Shown: positions 18,737 through 27,469 of the stretch, one piece after another
Layout of the letters: each line of letters opens with the position of its first letter
Position numbering within the stretch: the stretch's first letter is position 1
DNA from: Gordonia polyisoprenivorans NBRC 16320 = JCM 10675
Lineage (GTDB): Bacteria > Actinomycetota > Actinomycetes > Mycobacteriales > Mycobacteriaceae
Length of the DNA: 64,000 nucleotides
Direction of reading: 5' to 3'
NCBI RefSeq assembly: GCF_000241325.1
Contig: NZ_BAEI01000006.1
Coordinates: 62,001 to 126,000 of the forward strand
Notes under the pieces: generated by a model
Databases searched by the model: none
What the model saw: the letters and a program-made list of their open reading frames with translations, nothing else
Told to the model about the DNA's origin: nothing
Program-made: the position numbers and the translations under genes

Positions 18737-19687
18737 CTACGCGGCCGGCTTGTTGTGCAGCGGCCGCGGGTCGACGCCGACCTTCTCCCACGCCTCGGCG
18801 GCCCACGGCACGTACAGCCACCGCACCGGCAGCCGGTTGAACACCGGGTTGAGTGCCCGCATGAACGTGGCAAACCTCTGGAAGTTCTTTTCGCGCTTGG
18901 CATCCCATTCCAGATCACAGACATCACGCATCTGCTGCGGAAGGGTGCCCACGACCACGGTGCGGATGAACGCGTTGAGCGGGGCGGAGACGACTCGCCA
19001 CACCGGCGCCGGGATGCGGCGCGGCCGTGGCAGACCCTTGCGGATGTATCCGGTGGCGTAGACGACGGTCTTGTGCGGCACGAAACGCTCGAGCATGGAG
19101 TCCCAGTACTCGCGGAACTCGGCGTAGGTCTGCGGCTGACTGCGCGCGCTGACGCCGTAGAGCTCGTACCAGATCTTGCTCTCGGCGAAGATCTGCTCCT
19201 TCTCCGCCTCGGACAACCTGCGGATGAAGGTGTCCGTGATGTAGAGCACCTGATCGACGAAAGTGGCGTGCGCCCAGTAGAACAGCTCGGGGTTGAGCGC
19301 GTGATAGCGCGAACCGTCACTGATGGTGCCCTTGATGTCGCGATGGAAATCGCGCACGGTGCGCCCCCACCTGGCGGGCTCGGCGCTGTAGACGGTGCGC
19401 ATCACGGGCGGGCCGGTGCGGCGGGCGCGGCCGAGGAAGTCGTCGAAGATCACCGAGTGATCGAGCACGCCCTGACCGAGTTGTTCGATACAGTTCTCGG
19501 TGCCGGCGAGGCGCTGGAATCCGAGGATTCCGCGGACGTCGCCGTAGAACTTCCAGATGAGCGAGTCGGCGCCGAGCCGCGGAGTCGGCAATGCGTCGTT
19601 CTCCGGAGCGGGATGCTCGGGAGAGGCCTCGACCAGGACAGGCTGCGCCTCACGGATCGCCGAGTCGAAATCCTGATTCACTGTCAT
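18737..19687 (-). CDS. MpaB/DUF2236-type oxygenase
   Basis: 316 aa of the DUF2236 family, histidine-coordinated b-type heme proteins that include latex-clearing rubber oxygenase and mycophenolic-acid pathway MpaB. Family features are SLIWKFYGDVRGILGF near residue 45, LDHSVIFDDFLGRARRT, TVRDFHRDIKGT, HALNPELFYWAHATFVDQV, and YWDSMLERFVPHKTVVYATG. Members in mycolata are numerous and mostly unassigned; oxidative attack on terpenoid or lipid substrates is likely. It is divergent from menC, with a palindromic AACGAGTT core in the shared promoter. Confidence 0.83.
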   Translation of the reverse strand: MTVNQDFDSAIREAQPVLVEASPEHPAPENDALPTPRLGADSLIWKFYGDVRGILGFQRLAGTENCIEQLGQGVLDHSVIFDDFLGRARRTGPPVMRTVYSAEPARWGRTVRDFHRDIKGTISDGSRYHALNPELFYWAHATFVDQVLYITDTFIRRLSEAEKEQIFAESKIWYELYGVSARSQPQTYAEFREYWDSMLERFVPHKTVVYATGYIRKGLPRPRRIPAPVWRVVSAPLNAFIRTVVVGTLPQQMRDVCDLEWDAKREKNFQRFATFMRALNPVFNRLPVRWLYVPWAAEAWEKVGVDPRPLHNKPAA

Positions 19688-19757
19688 GGCGAGACCTTAT
19701 CGCACGAAGGAACGAGTTTCCAGATTTGTTTCATCAGTCTGGCCAGGGAGGAGGATC

Positions 19758-20744
19758 GTGACCGGTCAGAGGTTGCCGACGCCGGAGGAGTTGCTCGAGC
19801 ATGCGGTGGTGCTCAGCCTGCCGATGCGCACCCGTTTCCGGGGCATCACCACGCGCGAGGTGATGATCGTCGAGGGGCCGGCGGGCTGGGGTGAATTCGG
19901 GCCGTTCGTCGAGTACGACGACGAGGAGTCCGCGGCGTGGCTCGCGGCGGGTATCGAGGCGGCGTATCTCGGAGCACCCCCCACACGTCGTGATCGGGTC
20001 CCGATCAACGCCACTGTGCCGGCGGTACCCGCATCGGAGGTCGCGGGCATGCTCGCCCGTTTCCCCGGAGCGCGCACCGCCAAGGTGAAGGTCGCCGAAC
20101 CGGGGCAGACCCTCGACGACGACGTCGCGCGGGTTGCTGCCACGCGCGAGCTCATCGGCCGGGTCCGCGTCGATGCAAACGGGAAATGGGATGTGGCGCA
20201 GGCGATCACGGCATTGCGCGCGATCGGCGACCTCGAGTACGCCGAGCAACCGTGTGCCACCGTCGAGGAGTTGGCTGCGGTGCGTCGAGCGGTCGACGTG
20301 CCGATCGCCGCCGACGAGTCGATCCGCAAGGCCACCGACCCGATGCGGGTGGTCGCCGCCGAGGCCGCCGACATCGCGGTGCTCAAGGTGGCGCCGCTGG
20401 GCGGCATGCGGGCCGTGCTCACCCTGGCCGAGGAAATCGGTCTGCCCGTGGTGATCTCGAGTGCGCTGGACTCCGCGGTCGGCATCGCCGCGGGCGTCGC
20501 GGCGGCCGCGGCGCTGCCCGAGCTACCGTTCGCCTGCGGTCTCGGCACCGGCTCGTTGTTCACCGGGGACGTCGCCGACGGCGGCACCCCGGACGACGGT
20601 CATCTGCGGCCACGGTGGTTCGGGCCCGGTGACCTCGACGTTCCGTCGACGCTGTGCGCCGCCGAGGACCGCCGGCGGTGGTGGCACGAGCGGTTGCGGC
20701 GCGCTCACGCGGTCCTGACCGCGCGCGGGCACCGACTCGGCTGA
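19758..20744 (+). CDS. menC: o-Succinylbenzoate synthase
   Basis: 328 aa enolase-superfamily enzyme that dehydrates SHCHC to o-succinylbenzoate in menaquinone synthesis. The catalytic lysine lies in AKVKVAE (KxK), metal ligands in VRVDANGKWD, YAEQPC and IAADESIR, and the second lysine in DIAVLKVAPLGG. The length and the GEFGPFVEYDDEE capping segment match actinobacterial MenC. The GTG at 19758 is preceded by GGGAGGAGG. The frame stays open to 19686, but the upstream part is not MenC-like. Other menaquinone genes are not in the window. Confidence 0.93.
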   Translation: MTGQRLPTPEELLEHAVVLSLPMRTRFRGITTREVMIVEGPAGWGEFGPFVEYDDEESAAWLAAGIEAAYLGAPPTRRDRVPINATVPAVPASEVAGMLARFPGARTAKVKVAEPGQTLDDDVARVAATRELIGRVRVDANGKWDVAQAITALRAIGDLEYAEQPCATVEELAAVRRAVDVPIAADESIRKATDPMRVVAAEAADIAVLKVAPLGGMRAVLTLAEEIGLPVVISSALDSAVGIAAGVAAAAALPELPFACGLGTGSLFTGDVADGGTPDDGHLRPRWFGPGDLDVPSTLCAAEDRRRWWHERLRRAHAVLTARGHRLG

Positions 20745-20764
20745 GGGAGTTTCCTGGCCGGAGG

Positions 20765-20802
20765 GTGACAGTCGATAGAGACATATCGTAGAGTTTGTTC
20801 CA
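20765..20802 (+). promoter_or_regulatory. Promoter of the CYP136-like gene
   Basis: GTGACA (20765-20770), an 18-bp spacer and TAGAGT (20789-20794) form a good SigA promoter. The predicted start falls on the ATG at 20802. TAGAGTTTGTTCCA over the -10 box resembles a KstR half-site, but its left half does not fit. Confidence 0.6.
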
Positions 20803-20858
20803 TGGTGTTGTGTGGCTCACAGGAGCGGGGTGGACTCGCGCCGGCGCAGGATGCTGCC

Positions 20859-22241
20859 ATGACGGCGCCCTCGTCGGTGTCTCGGGTGCGCTCGGCCGGG
20901 AAGTCACCAATCCTCGCGCCACCGCCACCCGGCAGCGATCTACAGGCGATTCCGTGCGCACATCGCAACGGCATCCTCGAGATCATGTCGATGCGTCGCG
21001 ATCCCTTCGGATTCGCCGAACGTCGTCGCGCCGAGTTGGGTCTCATCTCCGGCATGAGCGCGCTGGGGATTCGGATGGTCACCGCCGCAGGCCCCGATGC
21101 GGCCGCGGAGATCCTGATGAACTCCGATCGGGCGTTCGCCAACGGTCCCGCCTGGAGCTACTTCATCGGCCCCTTCTTCAACCGCGGGGTGATGCTCCTC
21201 GACTTCGAGGAGCACCGCCACCACCGGCGCATCATGCAGCAGGCCTTCGCGCCGACGATGCTCAAGGGCTACCTGCAGGAGATGTCGCCGATGATCGCCG
21301 AGGCGATGACCCGCTTCCCGACGGGGCGTGTCCACCTGTTCGATCGGTTCAAGTCGTTGACCCTCGACGTCGCGCTCGAGGTCTTCCTCGGCGTCGACCT
21401 GTCCGCCGACGAGGCCGCCACGCTCAACAAGGCCTTCGTCGAGACCGTGCGTGCCGGAGTTGCCTACGTGCGCAAGCCGGTTCCCGGCGGCCGGTGGTGG
21501 AAGGGCTTGCGCAGCCGCAAGGTGCTCGAGGAGTTCTTTTACGCCACCCTGCCCGCCAAGCGGGCGCGTGAGACCCCCGATTTGTTCTCGGTGCTCTGTC
21601 ATGCGCGCAGCGACGAGGGGCACCGATTCACCGACGAGGACGTCGTGAATCACATGATCTTCGTCCTGATGGCCGCGCACGACACCTCGACGATCACGAT
21701 GACCCAGATGGCCTACCGGATGGCCACCGACCCACACTGGCAGGAGCGGGCGCGCGCCGAGTCCGACGCACTCGGCCCCGAGGTGGGCTATGACGATCTC
21801 GGCCGTCTCGACGTGCTCGACCGGGTGATGAAGGAGTCGTTGCGGATGTGCCCGCCGGTACCCGCCCAACCGCGAATCGCGGTCAAGGACACCTCGATTC
21901 AGGGGTTCTTCGTACCAGAGGGGACGATGGTCAGTGTTCCGCAGCTGACCAATCATCGTGACCCCGAGCTCTACAACCACCCGGGAGTCTTCGACCCTGA
22001 TCGTTTCGGCCCCGAACGCGCCGAGGACAAGTCGCATCGGATGGCCTGGATTCCCTTCGGTGCGGGGGTCCACAAATGCATCGGTCTGTATTTTGGACAA
22101 ATGGAAATCAAGACGATCATGCATCACCTGCTGCGCGGGTACGAGTGGTCGGTCCCCGCGGGATACACGCTCCCGATGGACTACAGCGCACTTCCGGTAC
22201 CCAAGGACGGGCTGCCGGTCACCGTTCGGGGGTTGCGATGA
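20859..22241 (+). CDS. Cytochrome P450, CYP136-like
   Basis: 460 aa from ATG 20859, or 479 aa if the possibly leaderless ATG at 20802 is used. P450 landmarks are the I-helix AAHDTSTITMT, the K-helix ESLRMCPPVP, the PERF-like region FDPDRFGPE, and heme loop FGAGVHKCIG with the thiolate Cys near 407. The block YFIGPFFNRGVMLLDFEEHR closely recalls CYP136 of M. tuberculosis. In that species the gene adjoins a TetR and an SDR gene (Rv3057c-Rv3059), and the same three families are adjacent here. Sterol-like or lipid substrates are plausible but unproven. It overlaps the TetR start by 4 nt. Confidence 0.9.
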   Translation: MTAPSSVSRVRSAGKSPILAPPPPGSDLQAIPCAHRNGILEIMSMRRDPFGFAERRRAELGLISGMSALGIRMVTAAGPDAAAEILMNSDRAFANGPAWSYFIGPFFNRGVMLLDFEEHRHHRRIMQQAFAPTMLKGYLQEMSPMIAEAMTRFPTGRVHLFDRFKSLTLDVALEVFLGVDLSADEAATLNKAFVETVRAGVAYVRKPVPGGRWWKGLRSRKVLEEFFYATLPAKRARETPDLFSVLCHARSDEGHRFTDEDVVNHMIFVLMAAHDTSTITMTQMAYRMATDPHWQERARAESDALGPEVGYDDLGRLDVLDRVMKESLRMCPPVPAQPRIAVKDTSIQGFFVPEGTMVSVPQLTNHRDPELYNHPGVFDPDRFGPERAEDKSHRMAWIPFGAGVHKCIGLYFGQMEIKTIMHHLLRGYEWSVPAGYTLPMDYSALPVPKDGLPVTVRGLR

Positions 22242-22861
22242 CCCCGGGCGCGCCGGGCACCCACGCCGAGCAGGGCCGTCGCCGCAAGGTCCGCAACACC
22301 GACAGCCCCGCCGATCAGAACAGCGCGATCATCGCCGCCGCCGAGGCGGAGTTCACCGAGGTCGGGGTGCGCCGCGCGAACGTCGACGAGGTCGCCAAAC
22401 GCGCCGGGGTCTCCCGGTCCACGCTGTATCGGCGGTTCCCCAACAAGGAGGCGCTGCTGCTCGGCGTCGCCGAGGAACTCTACGAACGCGGCATGGCCCG
22501 GCTGGTCGACGCGGTCCGCGGCCTCGGCCCGCGTGAGGCGGTCATCGAGGCCTTCGCCGCGGGCGCGGCGATGATCTCCGACGAACCCCTGATGCGCCGG
22601 CTCGTGCTGACCGACCACGACATGGCGCCGATCACCGCCTCGGTGACCGCCCTGTTCATCGACGTCGCCACCGGACGCGTCGCCGCGACTCTGCGCACCG
22701 CCGGTGCGCAGATGCCCGACGAGGATCTGCTCGAGGCCGTCGAAATCCATGTGCGCCTGGTCATCTCGTTCCTGGAGACACCGGCCTCCGACGAGGCGCG
22801 GCAGGAGCCGGACCGGGTGCGAGCGTTCGCGGAGAAGTTCCTCGCACCGATGATTTGGTGA
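22238..22861 (+). CDS. TetR-family regulator coupled to the P450
   Basis: 207 aa. The N-terminal helix-turn-helix reads IIAAAEAEFTEVGVRRANVD then AGVSRSTLYRRFPNKEALLL, near residues 30-75, followed by an alpha-helical ligand domain. Its ATG overlaps the P450 stop (ATGA), so it is co-translated. It probably governs this operon in response to a hydrophobic ligand. A basic RRRKVRN stretch precedes the HTH. It corresponds in context to Rv3058c. Confidence 0.9.
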   Translation: MTPGAPGTHAEQGRRRKVRNTDSPADQNSAIIAAAEAEFTEVGVRRANVDEVAKRAGVSRSTLYRRFPNKEALLLGVAEELYERGMARLVDAVRGLGPREAVIEAFAAGAAMISDEPLMRRLVLTDHDMAPITASVTALFIDVATGRVAATLRTAGAQMPDEDLLEAVEIHVRLVISFLETPASDEARQEPDRVRAFAEKFLAPMIW

Positions 22862-22918
22862 CCGCCCCGGGCGGCACAACCGAAGTCAGTACGTGATCTC
22901 ACCAAGGGGGAGTAGTCG

Positions 22919-23791
22919 ATGAGTATGCGCAGCAACCGATTCGGTCGCATCGGGCATGACGAGGTGCGGGCCCGGCTGGCCGACAAGGTCGTGGTGATCA
23001 CCGGCGGCGCACGCGGTATCGGCCTGGAGACCGCCCGTCAACTCCTCGACGCCGGGGCGCGGGTGGCGATCGGCGACGTCGACAACGAGGTCCTGGCCAA
23101 GGCCGCCGCCGACCTCGGGGTGGAGGGGGTCGAGGTCGACGTCACCGACCGGGCGAGCTTTGCCGCCTTCCTCGACGAGGTCGAGCAGCGTCTGGGGCCG
23201 GTGGATGTGCTGATCAACAACGCCGGGATCATGCCCGTCGGGTCCTTCCTCGAGTTCGACGACGCGTTGATCCGCCGGACCTTCGACATCGACCTGATCG
23301 GTGTCATCACCGGCAGTCAGCTTGCCGCGCAACGAATGACGGCCCGACGGTCTGGGCAGATCGTCAACATCGCCTCGGTTGCCGGTCGGCTTCCGATGCC
23401 GGGTTTGGCCGTCTACAACGCCGCGAAATCGGGGGTCATCGAGTTCTCCGAGGCTCTCGATGCCGAACTGTCCGACCACGGCGTGCGGGTGAGCACCGTG
23501 ATGCCGACCTTCACCCGCACCGGCCTGATCTCGGGCCTGGCGACCAATCGCTACATCCAGACCGTCGAACCCGAGGTCGTGGCCGCCGCCGTCGTCGGGG
23601 TCATCGCCGAGCCACGCACCCGTGTGGCCGCCCCGCGGGCGATGCGGTGGGTGGACGCCAATCCGGTCTTCCCGCAGGCGTTCAAACGTCTGACGCGCCG
23701 ACGCACCGGACTCGACCGGATCTTCCTCGACTACGACTCGGCCGGCCGCGCCGACTACGACGCCCGCATGCGGGGGCGCGCGACATCCTGA
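22919..23791 (+). CDS. Short-chain dehydrogenase/reductase beside the P450
   Basis: 290 aa classical SDR. The NAD(P) motif TGGARGIG is near residues 28-35, NNAG near 101-104, the catalytic Ser in NIASVAG, and Tyr166/Lys170 in YNAAK. The N-terminus (FGRIGHDEVRARLADKVVVI) and C-terminus (RRRTGLDRIFLDYDSAGR) recall Rv3057c of M. tuberculosis. The aspartate after the second strand (GDVD) favours NAD(H). Ribosome site AAGGGGGAG precedes ATG 22919. It likely acts with the P450 on the same substrate. Confidence 0.9.
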   Translation: MSMRSNRFGRIGHDEVRARLADKVVVITGGARGIGLETARQLLDAGARVAIGDVDNEVLAKAAADLGVEGVEVDVTDRASFAAFLDEVEQRLGPVDVLINNAGIMPVGSFLEFDDALIRRTFDIDLIGVITGSQLAAQRMTARRSGQIVNIASVAGRLPMPGLAVYNAAKSGVIEFSEALDAELSDHGVRVSTVMPTFTRTGLISGLATNRYIQTVEPEVVAAAVVGVIAEPRTRVAAPRAMRWVDANPVFPQAFKRLTRRRTGLDRIFLDYDSAGRADYDARMRGRATS

Positions 23792-23808
23792 GCGTCACGG
23801 CCCCGCGT

Positions 23809-23814
23809 TATGAT
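23809..23814 (+). promoter_or_regulatory. -10 box for the Mce-associated gene cluster
   Basis: TATGAT at 23809-23814 is one base from the ideal TATAAT; no clear -35 is seen. It stands 30 bp before the first ATG, with AAGGAGG between them. Confidence 0.5.
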
Positions 23815-23843
23815 CGTGCGGTGCTGGCAAGGAGGCGTTGACG

Positions 23844-24440
23844 ATGCCGTGGCCGACACCGCCGACATCGGCATCCCCGTCGATCCGGGCGGACCGGGCG
23901 GCCCGCCGCGAGTTGCGGCGCGCGGTCGACGATCTCGACGAGGTGCGCCGGGCGAACGGTCGGATCGCTCCGCTGTCGCGATGGTGGTGGACGGCCTCCG
24001 CGCTGGTCGTGACCGCTGCACTGGTGGTCGCGGGATTCGGTGTGGCGGCGTGGGTGCGCGCCGCGAATTCCTGGACCGATGCCGATTTCACCGACGTAGC
24101 CACCGACGTCGTCGCGGAGCTGTTGAGCCCTGATCCGACTGCACCGCAACGGGTTCGGTCGGTACTCGATGATGCGACCGGTGCCTTCTACGACGAATTC
24201 GCACAATCGGCGGACTCCTACACCGCATTCGTCCGGCGCAGTGGAACCGCGGCGAGTGCCACCATCGACGGCACCGGAATCGTCACGCGCACCACCGATT
24301 CCGCCGTGGTGCTCGTCGCGGCGACGGTGGGCTATCAGCAGACCGGGCAGGCCGTGGCCGACCGCACCTTCCGGTTGCGGCTGGCCGTCACCGACGATTC
24401 CGGACGGCTCAAGGTCGCGGCGGTGCAATACCTCCCATGA
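23844..24440 (+). CDS. Mce-associated-type membrane protein, copy 1
   Basis: 198 aa. A charged N-terminus (RADRAARRELRRAVDDLDEVRR) leads to one membrane helix near residues 53-75, then an extracytoplasmic domain of the SnoaL/NTF2-like kind seen in Mce-associated proteins (SWTDADFTDVATDVVAELLSPD). The ATG at 23844 is 8 bp from AAGGAGG; a TTG two codons earlier is too close. Mce-associated proteins help lipid-import Mce systems, but no mce genes are nearby, so the partner is uncertain. Confidence 0.75.
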   Translation: MPWPTPPTSASPSIRADRAARRELRRAVDDLDEVRRANGRIAPLSRWWWTASALVVTAALVVAGFGVAAWVRAANSWTDADFTDVATDVVAELLSPDPTAPQRVRSVLDDATGAFYDEFAQSADSYTAFVRRSGTAASATIDGTGIVTRTTDSAVVLVAATVGYQQTGQAVADRTFRLRLAVTDDSGRLKVAAVQYLP

Positions 24441-24955
24441 GAATTCCGCTGCGCACCCCTGCCACCCGTGACCGCATCGTCGCACCCGGCGCTGCGCGGA
24501 TCGCCGCGACGGTGGCGGTCGTGGTGATCGCCGCACTGGTGACCGCGGTGATCGCCACCGCGACGTCGTTGTCCGATCAGCGACGGACCGCCGACAACCG
24601 GGACTCGCTGCGTGCTCATGCCGGTGCGATCGTCGCGCAGGTGTTCTCCGTCGACACCGCCACCTGGCAGACCGATCGGGCTCGCGCCCGCACCCTGGTG
24701 GCCGGGGACTTCGCCGGATCGTTCGCCGCGCAACTGCATCGCGCCCCGCCCGCGGGCACGTCGTCGGTCCGGTGGCATCCCGACACGGTCGCGATCATCG
24801 ACACCGGTCGCGAGGACGGTGACGCCCTGATCCGCGCGACCGTGCTGACCCGCACCGGAACGGGACAGCAGAGTACCGAAAAGCTCACGCTCCGCATGGG
24901 ATTCGTGCTCCGCGACGGACGGTGGCTGTTGCGTGACGCGGAGGTGGTGTCGTGA
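24437..24955 (+). CDS. Mce-associated-type membrane protein, copy 2
   Basis: 172 aa with one N-terminal membrane helix (IAATVAVVVIAALVTAVIAT, about residues 17-36) and an extracytoplasmic domain containing VFSVDTATWQTDRARARTLV, the typical hallmark of Mce-associated proteins. The start overlaps the previous stop by 4 nt. It ends in the characteristic DGRWLLRDAEVVS. Confidence 0.78.
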   Translation: MRIPLRTPATRDRIVAPGAARIAATVAVVVIAALVTAVIATATSLSDQRRTADNRDSLRAHAGAIVAQVFSVDTATWQTDRARARTLVAGDFAGSFAAQLHRAPPAGTSSVRWHPDTVAIIDTGREDGDALIRATVLTRTGTGQQSTEKLTLRMGFVLRDGRWLLRDAEVVS

Positions 24956-25575
24956 CTCCGCCGACCGACCCCACCGCTCGGGAACGACTCGCGCAGGAGC
25001 GGGTGACACACGCCCTGCGCGCCGCCCGCCTCGCGCGGATCGCCGCCGCCGACGACCTGCGGGCACGCGCGGTGGCACGCTCGCGCTGGGTGCGTCGCGC
25101 GCTTGTGGTGGCCGCGCTCGTGGCGGTGGTGCTGATCATCGTCGCGAGCACGCTCGCGGTGCTCGATCACCGGGCGACCGAGCGCACCGACCTCGACGAC
25201 GAGGTCCTCGCGGCGGCCCGATCGGCCACCACGAGCATGCTGACGTCGGACCCGGCACACGCCGAGGCCTACGTCGAGCGGGTCCTCGCCCTGAGCACCG
25301 GCGCGCAGAAAACGCGTCTCGAACAGGCCGGTGCGGCCCTGTCCGCCGCCGTCGCCGCCCAGACCGCGCCCAGTGCCGGACGGGTGCTCTCGGCCGGGCT
25401 CGTCACCGATCCCGGGTCCGACGATCCCGGTTCCCGCGCCGAGGTACTGGTGGTCGTGCAGGCGTCCAATCCCGTTCTGCTCGGCGGGGATCCGCAGGCC
25501 GACCGCCTCACCCTCACCGTCGGGATGACCCGCACCGACGCCGGCTGGCTCGTCGACTCGGCGGTGCCGGCATGA
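24952..25575 (+). CDS. Mce-associated-type membrane protein, copy 3
   Basis: 207 aa. The N-terminus is helical and Arg-rich (AARLARIAAADDLRARAVAR), followed by a membrane helix near residues 45-68 and the domain with SATTSMLTSDPAHAEAYVERVL. It starts at a GTG overlapping the previous stop. The ending TDAGWLVDSAVPA is similar to that of copy 2, so the cassette probably grew by old duplication. Confidence 0.76.
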   Translation: MTPPTDPTARERLAQERVTHALRAARLARIAAADDLRARAVARSRWVRRALVVAALVAVVLIIVASTLAVLDHRATERTDLDDEVLAAARSATTSMLTSDPAHAEAYVERVLALSTGAQKTRLEQAGAALSAAVAAQTAPSAGRVLSAGLVTDPGSDDPGSRAEVLVVVQASNPVLLGGDPQADRLTLTVGMTRTDAGWLVDSAVPA

Positions 25576-26182
25576 TCGCGTCCCGAGTCCCCCCGAGCTG
25601 GCGGCTCACCTGGACCCAGCACCACCGCATCCGTCCGCTCGCCGCGCCGCCGCGGATGTCGCGGCGCGCACGCCGACTGCTGGTGGCGATCGCGACGCTG
25701 ACCCTGACCGCGCTGGTGGTCGCCGCCGTCGCCTGGACCCAGGCGTATCGGCAGACCCCGCGTCCCACCGACGCCGACCGTGCAGACGTCGAACGGGCCG
25801 CGACGAGCGCGGTCACCGCACTGATGACCTTCGGCGGGGAGCACCCCCGGCCCCCGACGCGGTGCGCGCCCATCTGAGCGACCCGCTGCTCACGCGATAC
25901 GACGCCGAGCGTGCCGATGTCGTCCTTCCGGATGCGGTCGCCGCGTCGGCGCAGATGACGGTGAATGTGGTCGGCATGGCGGTCGGGGAATTCCACGCCG
26001 ACGACGCACGTCTGCTCGCCTTTCTCAACCAGACGGTGACGGTGCCCGACGCGAGTGCGCCGGGAGCCGGAGCCGGTGTGGGCGGCGAACATACATCTAC
26101 CGAAAAGTGGTTGGTCATGCGTAAGGTGAACGGAACCTGGCTGCTCGCCGACGTCCGACCGGTGGGGGACGTCACCCGCTGA
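25572..26182 (+). pseudogene. Mce-associated-type protein, copy 4, frameshifted
   Basis: The frame from ATG 25572 codes for an Arg-rich start, a membrane helix (LLVAIATLTLTALVVAAVAW) and the usual helix up to TALMTFGGEHP, then goes wrong and stops at 25877. The rest of the domain (DAVRAHLSDPLLTRYDAERA to KVNGTWLLADVRPVGD) continues in the -1 frame to 26182. The break lies in the C-rich stretch CACCCCCGGCCCCCG (about 25847-25861), so loss of one C explains it. It may be a sequencing error or a real loss; with the base restored the protein would be about 203 aa. Confidence 0.75.
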
Positions 26183-26219
26183 CGCGGGCAGCGACATTCG
26201 ATCCGCTGACGCGGGCAGC
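26176..26219. repeat. Two-copy repeat with hairpin over a stop codon
   Basis: CCGCTGACGCGGGCAGC occurs at 26176-26192 and 26203-26219, 27 bp apart. Each copy has CCGC-TGAC-GCGG, a small hairpin whose loop holds TGA; in the first copy this is the stop of the preceding gene. Confidence 0.8.
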
Positions 26220-26247
26220 ACCGTCGACGAGAGGGCGAGAACCGAGG

Positions 26248-27456
26248 ATGAGTGCAGCAGGTGTCGTGGTGGTCGGTGCGGGACTCGGGGCCATCCGCCT
26301 CGCAGAGAACCTGCGCACCAACGGATACGAGGAGCCGATCACACTGATCGGCGCCGAGCCCTACGCCCCCTATGATCGGCCGCCGCTGTCGAAGACGGTG
26401 CTGCTCGGCAAGGACGACCGCGTCGAGCTCAAGCCGGCCGAGTTCTACACCGAGTCGTCGATCACCCTGCGACTCGGTCAACGGGTCACCGCCGTCGACC
26501 CGCAGGCCGCAACCGTCACCGTGCATGGCTCCGATAGCGGTGACACCGAGAGCGTCCCCTACGACGTCCTGGTGCTCGCCACCGGACTCGCCCCGCGGGT
26601 CTTCCCCGGCGCCGAACACCTTGCGGGCGTGCACACCCTGCGGACCTTCGACGACGCGGTCGCCCTGCGCTCGGAGATCGACGGTGCGCAGACCGCCGTC
26701 GTCATCGGTGCCGGCTTCATCGGCTGCGAAGTCGCGTCGAGCCTGACCGAGCGCGGCGTGCGGGTCTCGCTCGTCGAGCCGGCGCCGACCCCGCTGGCGC
26801 AGGCGCTCGGTGAACCGATCGGGACACTGGTGGCCCGGATGCACACCGCCAATGGGGTCGATGTTCGTGCGGGTATTGGGGTTTCGGAGATCGTCGGCGA
26901 CGACTCGGGTGCGGTGCGGGCGGTGCGTCTGGCCGATGGCACCGAACTGCCCGCCGACATCGTCGTCGTCGGCATCGGCTCGATCCCGGTCACCGACTAC
27001 CTCGAGGGCTCGGGTATCGGGTTCGCCCCGCGTGAGACCGGTGGTGGGATAGCCTGCGATGCCGTCGGAAAGACCAGCGCACCGCACGTATACGCGATCG
27101 GGGACGTCGCCAACTGGGCCGACGGGACGCCCACCGCGCGTCGTGTCGAGCACTGGAATCACACCGTCGAACAGGCTGCGGTCGTCGCCCATCAGATCGC
27201 CGGCAGTGCGGGCGCGCCGATCACCGCCGCGGTGCCCTACTTCTGGAGCGACCAGTTCGCGGTGAAGATCCAGGCACTCGGGCATCCGCGCGCCGACGAC
27301 GACGTGCACATCGTCACCGACGACGGCACGAAGTTCCTGGCCTACTACAGCCGCGACGGAATCCTCACCGGGGTGGTCGGCGCGGGCAAGGCGGGTCCGG
27401 TGATGAAGACGCGCCCCAAGTTGCAGACCCCGACACCGGTCGCTGACCTTCTCTGA
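26248..27456 (+). CDS. NAD(P)H:ferredoxin reductase, FAD-dependent
   Basis: 402 aa of the class of flavoprotein that feeds ferredoxins of P450s and dioxygenases. Motifs: FAD GAGLGAIRLAENLR near residues 8-21, YDRPPLSKTVL, VLVLATGLAPR, the NAD-binding VVIGAGFIGCEVASSL, and the second FAD motif YAIGDVANW. The C-terminal reductase domain is complete. A ribosome site GAGAGGGCGAG precedes ATG 26248. It may serve the P450 upstream, since no other reductase of this type is nearby; a similar gene (Rv0688) lies near the mycofactocin locus in M. tuberculosis. Confidence 0.9.
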   Translation: MSAAGVVVVGAGLGAIRLAENLRTNGYEEPITLIGAEPYAPYDRPPLSKTVLLGKDDRVELKPAEFYTESSITLRLGQRVTAVDPQAATVTVHGSDSGDTESVPYDVLVLATGLAPRVFPGAEHLAGVHTLRTFDDAVALRSEIDGAQTAVVIGAGFIGCEVASSLTERGVRVSLVEPAPTPLAQALGEPIGTLVARMHTANGVDVRAGIGVSEIVGDDSGAVRAVRLADGTELPADIVVVGIGSIPVTDYLEGSGIGFAPRETGGGIACDAVGKTSAPHVYAIGDVANWADGTPTARRVEHWNHTVEQAAVVAHQIAGSAGAPITAAVPYFWSDQFAVKIQALGHPRADDDVHIVTDDGTKFLAYYSRDGILTGVVGAGKAGPVMKTRPKLQTPTPVADLL

Positions 27457-27469
27457 CCGCGCGGTCGCC

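Noticed and set aside
19708..19721. KstR site between the MpaB-type oxygenase and menC
   Set aside because: AGGAACGAGTTTCC keeps AACNNGTT but lacks the outer T and A; too weak to list as an operator.
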